Assembly (NCBI GenBank): GCA_012520015.1
Contig: JAAYPD010000379.1
Span: forward strand, 1-21,757
Direction of reading: 5' to 3'
From: Methanomicrobiales archaeon
GTDB lineage: Archaea > Halobacteriota > Methanomicrobia > Methanomicrobiales > Methanospirillaceae
DNA: 21,757 nt
The translations under genes were made by a program, and so were the position numbers. Shown piece by piece: positions 1 through 5,855 of the stretch (the stretch's first letter is position 1; each line of letters starts with the position of its first letter). The notes under the pieces were generated by a model that saw only the letters and a program-made list of their open reading frames with translations, made no database searches and had not been told where the DNA came from.

Positions 1-527
1 AGTGTAGTTTCGGTCAGTTCTCCCCTCACCTTATCAAGCCAGAGCTGGTTATCGAAGATGATTATCCCGTCAACAAGGGGTTTTATCATCTGCAGGTTTT
101 TCATTGCCCTGATAAGTCGTGATTCTCCTTCATCTTCGGCTGGTATCGTAACCAGGGCAAAAACTGGTTCAAACATCGTCTCCCTGATGATCGAGACAAG
201 GTGTGGAACAAGGCTTACAAGTCCTCCCCCAAGTCCTGCGCAAACCAGGATCGCATCATGCGTTCCAATGTCAAAACCTTTCAGCTTTGCCTTCACTTCA
301 TCTATTGTGAACCTGGTTGTGAGCAGTTCAGGAGACTCGATGTCATCTTTTGGAAAGTAAAATTTTGCCTCTTCTCCGATATGAACCAGGTTTTCAAGTA
401 CCTCAGGATCATTGTCAACGGCAATCGCATGAAGATCAGAACACCTGTCGGAATGCCTTGATGGCCTGATAATTGCGTCTGCAATCTTACTTCCAGCAGT
501 TCCAAGCCCAAGAATCAGCAGTCTCAT
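1..527 (-). CDS. FtsZ/tubulin-superfamily GTPase-like protein, 3' end outside window
   Basis: The visible 175 residues begin at ATG (525-527) and run off the window without a stop. They fit the N-terminal GTPase half of the FtsZ/CetZ fold. A glycine-rich T1 loop GLGTAGSKIAD lies at residues 7-17, a nucleotide-contact strand AVDND at 36-40, and an FtsZ-like stretch at about 121-160 (VTIPAEDEGESRLIRAM, then VDGIIIFDNQLW) that matches the region after the T4/T5 loops. The T4 'tubulin signature', normally GGGTGTG, reads GLGGGLVSLVP (98-108), so its Thr and later glycines are missing. Such non-canonical FtsZ-like proteins are known in archaea and need not act in cell division. Polymerisation and GTP hydrolysis cannot be judged from this fragment. 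The family call is fairly sure; the role is unknown. The gene points away from mer and has its own promoter. Confidence 0.75.
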   Translation of the reverse strand, partial: MRLLILGLGTAGSKIADAIIRPSRHSDRCSDLHAIAVDNDPEVLENLVHIGEEAKFYFPKDDIESPELLTTRFTIDEVKAKLKGFDIGTHDAILVCAGLGGGLVSLVPHLVSIIRETMFEPVFALVTIPAEDEGESRLIRAMKNLQMIKPLVDGIIIFDNQLWLDKVRGELTETT

Positions 528-551
528 GTAATTATTTCACGTCCGTATGTT

Positions 552-575
552 CACAGGGGATCCTGTGTATAATGT
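552..575 (-). promoter_or_regulatory. promoter and palindromic operator candidate of the FtsZ-like gene
   Basis: Read on the minus strand, an ACATTATACA-like TATA box (566-575) lies about 40 bases upstream of the ATG at 527, which puts the start of transcription near 540-545. Directly overlapping the downstream edge of the TATA box is a perfect inverted repeat, CACAGG-GGAT-CCTGTG (552-567). A palindrome there is placed to block or modulate TFB/polymerase loading. The binding protein is unknown, and the operator role is inferred from position and symmetry only. Confidence 0.4.
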
Positions 576-753
576 ATTCAGTTCATCTGATACAAGTGTT
601 CCTGAGTTATGATCATGAGATATCCACATAATGAGCGATTATCCAAGAGAAAACGATGCGTTATGCAGGATATTGCCATGAACTTTTTTTTGATCTCCTC
701 ATATTCCATTTCTTTTATCCTTCAATGTCAAAAAAGCCTGAAACATCGAATAT

Positions 754-771
754 CAAATGATAATATTTTTA
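754..771 (+). promoter_or_regulatory. mer promoter (BRE/TATA)
   Basis: An AT-rich element TAATATTTTTA (761-771), preceded by the purine-rich CAAATGA, lies about 28 bases before the expected transcription start near 788-792. The leader would be about 20 bases long and just includes the Shine-Dalgarno sequence of mer. The rest of the gap from 528 to about 750 shows no gene I can support, apart from the promoter of the divergent FtsZ-like gene. Confidence 0.5.
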
Positions 772-796
772 CCGGTAAGGGTATTAATTAAGAAAT

Positions 797-802
797 GAGG
801 TG
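797..802 (+). promoter_or_regulatory. Shine-Dalgarno sequence that decides the mer start
   Basis: GAGGTG at 797-802 is followed by six bases and a TTG at 809. The in-frame GTG at 800-802 is part of this ribosome binding site and so is unlikely to be the start codon, although simple ORF calling would pick it. Confidence 0.65.
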
Positions 803-808
803 TTAACC

Positions 809-1795
809 TTGAGTTATGGAATAGAATTCGTTCCTGGAAACATTACCGTCAAGCAGGTAGTCAACTACTGTAAGCTTGCAGAGTCAAAAGACATTGACTT
901 TGCATGGATCACCAACCACTATAACAACCGTCACTGCTACCCGACCCTTGCAGCAATTGCACAGGCAACCACGACCCTTAAGATGGGTCCGGGTATTATG
1001 AACGCGTTCACCGACACTCCGGCTGCAATGGCTTCTTTTGCCTGCACCCTGAACGAGATCTCCGATGGCCGTGCTGTCATGGGAATCGGACCTGGTGACC
1101 TTTCTACCCTTCCAAAGCTTGCTATCTCACCTGAAAAACCAGTTGGTCGTCTTGAGGAAGCAGTTGTGCAGATGCGCAAGCTGTGGGGTGGAGAAGAAGT
1201 TAAAAAGAGTGGAATGAAGTTCTTTGATTACGATGGCGCAAAGCTCACCGGTGTCACACTCCCAGGAAAGAAGGGAATCCCGGTCTACATCGGTGCCCAG
1301 GGTCCCAAGGTTCTTGAACTTGCAGGAACTATCGGAGACGGCGCACTGATTAATGCATCAAACCCCAAGGACTTTGACGTTGCTATTCCGATCATCAAGG
1401 CAGCCTGTGATAAAGTTGGCAAGAAGGGCTTTGACATCGGCGCATACACCGCAATGTCGATCGACATGAACGAGAAGAAGGCCCGCAATGCAGCAAAGAT
1501 TGTTGCCGCATTCATCGCTGCAGGTTCACCAGAGCCACTCCTCCAGCGCCACGGGCTTGACCTTGCCAAGGTTGCCAATATCAAGGCCGCCCTTGCAAAG
1601 TTCGACTTTAAGACCGCAGGAGAGAATGTTGATGATGCAACCATCGATGCCTTTACCATCGCAGGAGACCCGGACACTGTAAAACAGAAGTGCGAGGATC
1701 TCACCAAGTCTGGTGTCACCCAGATCATCTTTGGTTCACCACTTGGCCCGGACATGGTTAACTCCATCCGTCTTCTCGGCAAATACGTCGTGTGA
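809..1795 (+). CDS. mer: F420-dependent 5,10-methylenetetrahydromethanopterin reductase
   Basis: Cytoplasmic enzyme of the methanogenesis trunk. It reduces methylene-H4MPT to methyl-H4MPT with reduced coenzyme F420. The protein (328 residues from the TTG start) is full length for Mer and has the bacterial-luciferase-like TIM-barrel pattern. The N-terminus SYGIEFVPGN and the early block AWITNHYNNR are hallmark Mer sequences. Further conserved blocks are MGPGIMNAFTDTPA, GRAVMGIGPGD, PVYIGAQGPK and, near the C-terminus, FTIAGDPDTVKQKCEDL. TTG at 809 is preferred over GTG at 800 because GAGGTG (797-802) is the ribosome binding site and Mer proteins normally start right at the (M)xxGIEFVP segment. 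The gene is monocistronic, with its own promoter and an oligo-T terminator. Mtd, the preceding enzyme of the pathway, lies 1.1 kb downstream on the other strand. Confidence 0.96.
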   Translation: MSYGIEFVPGNITVKQVVNYCKLAESKDIDFAWITNHYNNRHCYPTLAAIAQATTTLKMGPGIMNAFTDTPAAMASFACTLNEISDGRAVMGIGPGDLSTLPKLAISPEKPVGRLEEAVVQMRKLWGGEEVKKSGMKFFDYDGAKLTGVTLPGKKGIPVYIGAQGPKVLELAGTIGDGALINASNPKDFDVAIPIIKAACDKVGKKGFDIGAYTAMSIDMNEKKARNAAKIVAAFIAAGSPEPLLQRHGLDLAKVANIKAALAKFDFKTAGENVDDATIDAFTIAGDPDTVKQKCEDLTKSGVTQIIFGSPLGPDMVNSIRLLGKYVV

Positions 1796-1816
1796 AAAAA
1801 AACCCAACTTTTTTTT
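1796..1816 (+). terminator. oligo-T terminator of mer
   Basis: Starting 13 bases after the mer stop codon is a run of eight T (1809-1816), the usual archaeal intrinsic termination signal. No strong stem precedes it, which archaeal polymerase does not require. Confidence 0.6.
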
Positions 1817-1865
1817 GAAAGGCTCAAGGCCTGTCACTTAACTGGTATTTAACAGTCATATTGTA

Positions 1866-1883
1866 AGATAATTTTTATAATAA
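1866..1883 (+). promoter_or_regulatory. promoter of the GalT-like gene
   Basis: The AT-rich element GATAATTTTTATAATAAG (1867-1884) contains a TATA box that would place transcription start near 1898-1902, about 30 bases before the ATG at 1933. It lies just after the mer terminator, so the downstream gene is probably transcribed separately. Confidence 0.45.
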
Positions 1884-1932
1884 GACAATCTGCCAGGGCA
1901 AAGATGATATCGTCTGAAAAGGAACTGGGAAG

Positions 1933-2868
1933 ATGATGTTCCAGGCCTGTCGACATGAACATGGGAGTGGTTTTATCGAATTCAGGGTAGATTCACTCAC
2001 CGGGATGAGGGCTCGTATATGCCCTGAACGTTTGAAACGTGGCATTGGTGTCCGTGACATTCCTGATTACTCTCCCGAAGGTTGCCCGTTTTGTAAAGAA
2101 CTGGTAACCAGTGTTACCCCGGTATTTCCTGACGGGACCAGGCTTGAAATAGGTGAAAGTATCACTTTTCCAAACCTGTATCCTTTTGCTTCCTATCACA
2201 TCGTCACAGTAATCACCAGGGATCACATGGTTCGTTCCTTTGCTCAGGAACAGATAAGGGATGCATTAATAGCGCAGATTAAGACAATGGAAGATCAGCC
2301 TGGTTATGTCTCAATAAACTGGAACTTTCTCCCCTCCGCCGGCGCATCACTCCCTCATCCCCATCTCCAGGGCCTGGCAGATCCGGTTCCCAGTACACTT
2401 CCGATGAAATACATATCAGGGTCACAGGACTATTTTTTGCAGCATGGCAGGTCCTGGTGGCTTGATCTCTGCCGGAGTGAAGCTGCATCAGAGCGTTTCC
2501 TGAATGGACTCAACCTTTTCTGGTATGCGCATCCGGTTCCTGTCGGTGAAAAGGAGATTAGATGTGTTCTGCCAGGAGTGACGATATCAGATTTCAAAGA
2601 CTCGGTTGGTTCTTTTGCAAGTGACCTTGTCCGCGTTCTTGACTTTTACCAGGATATTGGCCATGGTGCCTGGAACTTATCTGTATTTTTCGGCCAGGAA
2701 AAGGAGCGCGAATATTTTTCCGCGTTTGCAATACTCATCGCACGCATAAATCCCAATCCTCTCTCAACCTCAGATACGGCCTTTATGGAGAGACTTCATC
2801 TTGAGCCAGTGGTTCTTACACTGCCCGAGGATATCGGAAGGCTCTGGCGTAACAACAGCCGTTCATGA
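1933..2868 (+). CDS. galactose-1-phosphate uridylyltransferase-like protein (GalT/HIT superfamily)
   Basis: The 311-residue protein carries the marks of the GalT branch of the HIT superfamily. Near the N-terminus is an IEFRVDSLTGMRARICPERLK-type segment (about 16-35), which matches the 'R-x-D-x-xTG-x-W-xx-x-APER' region of GalT. A Zn-type CPFC motif follows at 51-54. The catalytic block is N131-F-L-P-S-A-G-A-S-L-P-H-P-H-L-Q146, in which the second His of HPH (H144) would form the nucleotidyl-enzyme intermediate. Classic GalT exchanges UMP between UDP-glucose and galactose-1-phosphate. The true sugar or nucleotide substrate here is not evident, since no galactose or surface-glycan genes are nearby. 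It could equally be a related sugar-1-phosphate nucleotidyl- or adenylyltransferase. ATG at 1936 is an equally possible start. The gene converges with mtd. Confidence 0.8.
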   Translation: MMFQACRHEHGSGFIEFRVDSLTGMRARICPERLKRGIGVRDIPDYSPEGCPFCKELVTSVTPVFPDGTRLEIGESITFPNLYPFASYHIVTVITRDHMVRSFAQEQIRDALIAQIKTMEDQPGYVSINWNFLPSAGASLPHPHLQGLADPVPSTLPMKYISGSQDYFLQHGRSWWLDLCRSEAASERFLNGLNLFWYAHPVPVGEKEIRCVLPGVTISDFKDSVGSFASDLVRVLDFYQDIGHGAWNLSVFFGQEKEREYFSAFAILIARINPNPLSTSDTAFMERLHLEPVVLTLPEDIGRLWRNNSRS

Positions 2869-2889
2869 CAGTGCGCGATGATAAGATGT

Positions 2890-2912
2890 AAAAAAAGAAC
2901 CCTTTTAGGGTT
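2890..2912 (-). terminator. terminator of mtd
   Basis: On the minus strand, just after the mtd stop, the inverted repeat AACCC-TTTTA-GGGTT (2898-2912) is followed by a run of seven T (2896-2890). This is a hairpin plus oligo-T terminator in the short space between the two converging genes. Confidence 0.6.
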
Positions 2913-3754
2913 TACTCTGGTTTGCTGATAAGGGTCTTCTTTGCAACCCTGGTTCCATCGTTCTTGTGTGGCTTACGGATAACGGCGTCAGTGGCCTTCT
3001 CCATCTCGCGTGCTTCTTCACAGAGGAGCATTGCCTGGCGCATCATCTCGTGTGCTGATGCAACGATTGGGGTGTAATTTTCAAAGCCCTTTGTCATGAA
3101 ACAACCCTTGACATTGACGCCGGCAACTGCCTGCGCGATCTCGTATGCAGCGCGTGCCTTTGCGTATGCGTACGGGTTGCTGAATTCGCCCTCAACAGCC
3201 TTGTCTGAAGTCATGACGATCTTTGGAAGGGCAAGATCCTTTCCTTTCTTTCCTGCCTTTACCTGGTCGATAACTTCATCCAGGGCAACCTGGAGCTTAC
3301 GGAATGCTCCGGTCACGGAGAGAACCTTGACGAGGTTTCCATTGTAATCTGCCATCTCGATGGGGTCAAGGAACTCACGGCGTGCACCAATCATGGAGTC
3401 ACCCTTCATGATGATATATCCAAATTCGCTTGCCTTGAGGGCCTCCCAATCATCTTTCTTGGATGTGATATCGTCGGTAATGACAACGCATGGGATACCT
3501 GCTGCTGCAAGTGCCTCACGTGCGCCTTTTGGTCCCGGGAGAACACCGTTTGGAGAGACGACAATACAGAAATCCGGGCCCCATGCCTTCATGTTGGAGA
3601 CTACACGGTCGATATCTTCCGGCTGAAGCTTTGTTCCGGAGGTCGCCATGAAAGTCTGCATGTCTTCACGGTCTGCACGCTCATCCAGGAGAAGTTCTGC
3701 CATTACGCCGCTGGCAATATTTCCGAGTTTTGCAATTCCTACTTTTACAACCAT
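2912..3754 (-). CDS. mtd: F420-dependent methylenetetrahydromethanopterin dehydrogenase
   Basis: Mtd reversibly reduces methenyl-H4MPT to methylene-H4MPT with reduced F420, the step just before Mer in CO2 reduction to methane. It is a soluble cytoplasmic enzyme. The 280-residue protein has the usual family length and no similarity to common folds. Recognisable Mtd blocks are the N-terminal VKVGIAKLGNIASGVMAELL, then ATSGTKLQPED, VVSPNGVLPGPKGARE, VITDDITSKKDDWE, IIMKGDSMIGARREFLDP and the C-terminal RKPHKNDGTRVAKK. The ATG start is supported by GAGGTG on the minus strand five bases upstream. The gene is divergent from a Tfx-type regulator across a 196-base shared intergenic region. Its codon choice looks like that of a highly expressed gene, as in mer. 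Confidence 0.97.
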   Translation of the reverse strand: MVVKVGIAKLGNIASGVMAELLLDERADREDMQTFMATSGTKLQPEDIDRVVSNMKAWGPDFCIVVSPNGVLPGPKGAREALAAAGIPCVVITDDITSKKDDWEALKASEFGYIIMKGDSMIGARREFLDPIEMADYNGNLVKVLSVTGAFRKLQVALDEVIDQVKAGKKGKDLALPKIVMTSDKAVEGEFSNPYAYAKARAAYEIAQAVAGVNVKGCFMTKGFENYTPIVASAHEMMRQAMLLCEEAREMEKATDAVIRKPHKNDGTRVAKKTLISKPE

Positions 3755-3797
3755 ACTTACACCTCTGTGTGTTCAACGATACTATGACAAAATATCG

Positions 3798-3811
3798 TAA
3801 TAAATATTGTG
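3798..3811 (-). promoter_or_regulatory. probable mtd core promoter
   Basis: Read on the minus strand, ATATTTATTA (around 3798-3808) is an acceptable TATA element. It would place transcription start near 3777, giving a leader of about 23 bases that contains the GAGGTG ribosome binding site. A second TATA-like palindrome lies further upstream (3857-3868), so the assignment is not certain. Confidence 0.4.
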
Positions 3812-3856
3812 AAATCGATTTTTGTCAAAAAGGTTGAAATGGCGCGTGATACCCGT

Positions 3857-3868
3857 TCTTTATAAAGA
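3857..3868. promoter_or_regulatory. perfect 12-bp palindrome between mtd and the Tfx-like gene
   Basis: TCTTTATAAAGA is a perfect palindrome centred in the divergent intergenic region. It contains a symmetrical TATA, so it could be a bidirectional core promoter or an operator for a dimeric regulator such as the adjacent Tfx-type protein. Only its position and symmetry support this. Confidence 0.35.
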
Positions 3869-3911
3869 CTGGTGATTTTCCATTAACATCAGCTTAAACG
3901 TCAAGCAGGTT

Positions 3912-3935
3912 AACGGAAAGTGTTTAAATTTTTAT
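3912..3935 (+). promoter_or_regulatory. promoter of the Tfx-like gene, leaderless
   Basis: A purine-rich BRE-like AACGGAAAG (3912-3920) precedes the TATA element GTTTAAATTTTTAT (3922-3935). The TATA centre is about 24-26 bases from the ATG at 3951. There is no Shine-Dalgarno sequence in the AT-rich bases before the ATG. The transcript therefore most likely begins at or next to the start codon. Confidence 0.55.
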
Positions 3936-3950
3936 GAACTAATTAAAATT

Positions 3951-4355
3951 ATGAAAGAAGGTGTACTCACCGACAGACAGAGGGAGGTTCTCAGATACCG
4001 GAAGGCCGGGCTCACGCAGCAGCAGATTGCCGATATAATCCAGACTTCAAAGGCAAACATCTGTACCATTGAAAAATCCGCGATGGAGAATGTCAGGCGG
4101 GCGCGTGAAACTCTTGATTTTTTTTACAGCCTTGACGCACGCCACATCTGTACAATTGAGAAAGGATCTGACCTGCTTGAAGCTTCAAAGAAGATTTATG
4201 CCGAGGCAGAAAAGATTGGTATAAAAGTCAGGTACGATAATATTCAGCTTATGAACCGTATCCGGGAAGAGATTCCGGAAAAGAATAAGTCACGGTTTGT
4301 CCGTGAAAAAATAGAGGTTTACCTGAAAAATGATGGGGATCTCTACTTTGAATGA
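3951..4355 (+). CDS. Tfx-family DNA-binding transcriptional regulator
   Basis: The 134-residue protein begins with a sigma-like helix-turn-helix (about residues 5-45): LTDRQREVLRYRKAGLTQQQ, then IADIIQTSKANICTIEKSA. This is the characteristic N-terminus of Tfx proteins. The remainder, roughly 50-130, is the acidic/mixed Tfx C-terminal domain. The founding member, from Methanothermobacter, binds downstream of the promoter of the molybdenum formylmethanofuran dehydrogenase operon, so the family is tied to control of methanogenesis genes. Divergence from mtd across a shared 196-base region suggests, but does not show, that this copy controls mtd or itself. It has its own promoter and no clear terminator; the strong promoter of the next unit starts within ten bases of its stop. 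Confidence 0.88.
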   Translation: MKEGVLTDRQREVLRYRKAGLTQQQIADIIQTSKANICTIEKSAMENVRRARETLDFFYSLDARHICTIEKGSDLLEASKKIYAEAEKIGIKVRYDNIQLMNRIREEIPEKNKSRFVREKIEVYLKNDGDLYFE

Positions 4356-4364
4356 GCCATTAAG

Positions 4365-4379
4365 CCAAATCTTTATACC
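4365..4379 (+). promoter_or_regulatory. strong BRE/TATA promoter upstream of the ribosomal operon
   Basis: CCAAAT (4365-4370) directly joined to CTTTATACC (4371-4379) is the best consensus archaeal BRE plus TATA in the window. Transcription would start about 25 bases on, at the GGG of 4398-4400. No comparable TATA element is visible between here and rpl3 at 4837, so this is probably the promoter of the following structured region and of the ribosomal operon. Confidence 0.6.
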
Positions 4380-4397
4380 TTATTTTGTTGAATATTA

Positions 4398-4836
4398 GGG
4401 AAGCCTCAATAGCAGGGACTTTACTCCTTCGCTATCTGAATAGGCTGTTTCAGACTACTTTTAGTTATGGAATGGCTAAAAATTGCTTTAATTGCAATGG
4501 GCTGAAAGAGTGGGATGTGATGTCGGCAAGGGTGGACGATGCGGCCCGCACCCTGTTTCCAGGGTAAGCCGAAGAATCACGCATCTTACGAGAGACCGGT
4601 AGCCGGGCGATACATACCAGATCTGTCTACACATGTGAGTATCATTCTGGCAGATTTTCTGCACATCCGAGACGGAGCTCCTTGAGGTAGGAAGAGATGC
4701 TGTTGTTTGTCCGGCATGAAGCAGTTATGGCGAAAGCGCATTAGCAGCTCATTTCCCGTGTCTCACTCCTGCATCGAAAGCACTGCCGGAACTCCGGTCG
4801 TGTCCACAGATACAGAAAATAAGGACTGATTGACAC
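4398..4836 (+). ncRNA. unidentified, highly structured RNA: long leader of the ribosomal operon or separate stable RNA
   Basis: This 440-base stretch has no convincing ORF but is dense in inverted repeats. In order: ATAGC+AGGGA/TCCTT+GCTAT (4409-4435); CTGAA/TTCAG (4436-4453); TTTTAG/CTAAAA (4459-4481); ATTGC/GCAAT (4482-4498). Next is a longer helix pairing 4514-4521 with 4576-4585 and TCGGC (4523-4527) with GCCGA (4568-4572), enclosing GGGTG/CACCC (4530-4553) or alternatively CCCTG/CAGGG. Further on are GCAGA-TTT-TCTGC (4650-4662), GAGATG-CTG pairing with CAG-CATTTC (4694-4755), ATGGC-GAAA-GCgCAT (4727-4741, a GNRA loop) and CCGG-AACT-CCGG (4786-4797). GACCGG (4594-4599) can also pair with CCGGTC (4794-4799). 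There is no run of five or more T to end the transcript before rpl3. I find no SRP RNA, RNase P RNA, tRNA or 5S signature. Identity is unknown. Confidence 0.5.
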
Positions 4837-5850
4837 ATGCCAAAAATTCACAGACCTCGCATGGGTTCCCTGGCTTACAGCCCGCGGAAAAGGGCCAAGA
4901 GTCCGGTTCCAAAATATCATGCGTGGCCCGAGTACCAGGGAGAACCTGCATTCCAGGGCTTTGCAGGGTACAAGGTGGGAATGACACATGTCATCATGGC
5001 AGATGATCATGCCCACAGCCCGAATGAGGGGAAAGATATCATGGTACCGGTTACGGTAATTGAAGTTCCGGATATGCGTGTAGCCGCAATCCGTGTCTAT
5101 CGCCATGATACCTATGGAAATCATGTTCTGACAGAAGTCTGGGCAGATTCCTTTGACAAAGAACTTGGGCGAAGACTGATTCTCCCAAAGAATAACAACC
5201 GGGAAGAAGCAGAGAAGAAAATTCGGGAAGCACTTGAGGCTGACAGGATCGTGGACGTAGTCGCACTGACTTATACCCGCCCCTCACTCCTTACCGGTGT
5301 TCCAAAGAAGGTTCCGGATCTCATGGAAACCCGCATTGATGGTGGTTCCATGACCGAGCGGTTCGAGTACGGGCTCTCAATGCTTGGCAGGGATTTTGAT
5401 ATCCAGTCACTTTTCAAAGTCGGCCAGTATACTGATGTGACCGCTATCACCAAGGGGAAAGGGACCCAGGGCCCGGTAAAACGCTGGGGAGTCCATCTCA
5501 GAAAGAGAAAACACTCCCGCGGTAAGAAAAAGCGGCATGTTGGAACTCTTGGACCATGGACTCCGCATCATGTCCGCTGGCAGGTTCCGATGATGGGACA
5601 GATGGGATATCACCAGAGAACCGAGTTTAACAAGCGACTTCTCAAAATCGGAGAGAATGGAGCAGATATAACGCCTGAAGGCGGATTCGTTAACTATGGA
5701 GAGGTGCGGGCACGATATGTTCTTGTAAAGGGCTCTGTCCCCGGACCTTCAAAACGTCTTATCCGTATCAGGCATGCAATGCGCCTTGGAGAACACAAGA
5801 TTCGCGAACCTGCAATCGGGTTTGTGAGCCTGGAGTCCAATCAGGGGTGA
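4837..5850 (+). CDS. rpl3: 50S ribosomal protein L3 (uL3)
   Basis: Large-subunit protein that helps organise 23S rRNA near the peptidyl transferase centre and starts the cluster. The 337-residue length is typical of archaeal L3, which is much longer than the bacterial form. The N-terminal HRPRMGSLAYSPRKRAKS and the FQGFAGYKVGMTHVIM strand are diagnostic. The extended loop region contains GTQGPVKRWGVHLRKRKHSR, followed by GTLGPWTPHHVRWQVPMMGQ. AAGGA at 4821-4825 is a weakly placed ribosome binding site, 11 bases before the ATG. A long structured region lies upstream, and rpl4 follows after 5 bases. Confidence 0.98.
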   Translation: MPKIHRPRMGSLAYSPRKRAKSPVPKYHAWPEYQGEPAFQGFAGYKVGMTHVIMADDHAHSPNEGKDIMVPVTVIEVPDMRVAAIRVYRHDTYGNHVLTEVWADSFDKELGRRLILPKNNNREEAEKKIREALEADRIVDVVALTYTRPSLLTGVPKKVPDLMETRIDGGSMTERFEYGLSMLGRDFDIQSLFKVGQYTDVTAITKGKGTQGPVKRWGVHLRKRKHSRGKKKRHVGTLGPWTPHHVRWQVPMMGQMGYHQRTEFNKRLLKIGENGADITPEGGFVNYGEVRARYVLVKGSVPGPSKRLIRIRHAMRLGEHKIREPAIGFVSLESNQG

Positions 5851-5855
5851 AGTAA

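Noticed and set aside
609..791. 60-codon open frame between the FtsZ-like gene and mer
   Set aside because: No family resemblance, unusual composition, no ribosome binding site, and it runs through the mer promoter; treated as chance.
1285..1827. 180-codon antisense frame over mer
   Set aside because: Shadow of a strongly coding gene with biased codon use; no start context or family match.
4385..4567. 60-codon open frame in the structured region
   Set aside because: Its first codons lie before the predicted transcription start, it crosses several hairpins, and the protein shows no recognisable pattern.
4403..4577. Minus-strand segments resembling RNase P RNA conserved regions (GGAGTAAAGTCC and TTCGGCTTACC)
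   Set aside because: On that strand they occur in the wrong order for RNase P RNA, and the strong promoter points the other way; probably coincidence, though a covariance-model scan would settle it.
4705..4730. GTCCGGCATGAAGCAG, reminiscent of the SRP RNA helix 8 motif
   Set aside because: The loop and the asymmetric internal loop do not match, the hairpins around it are local instead of one long rod, and there is no Alu-type 5' domain.
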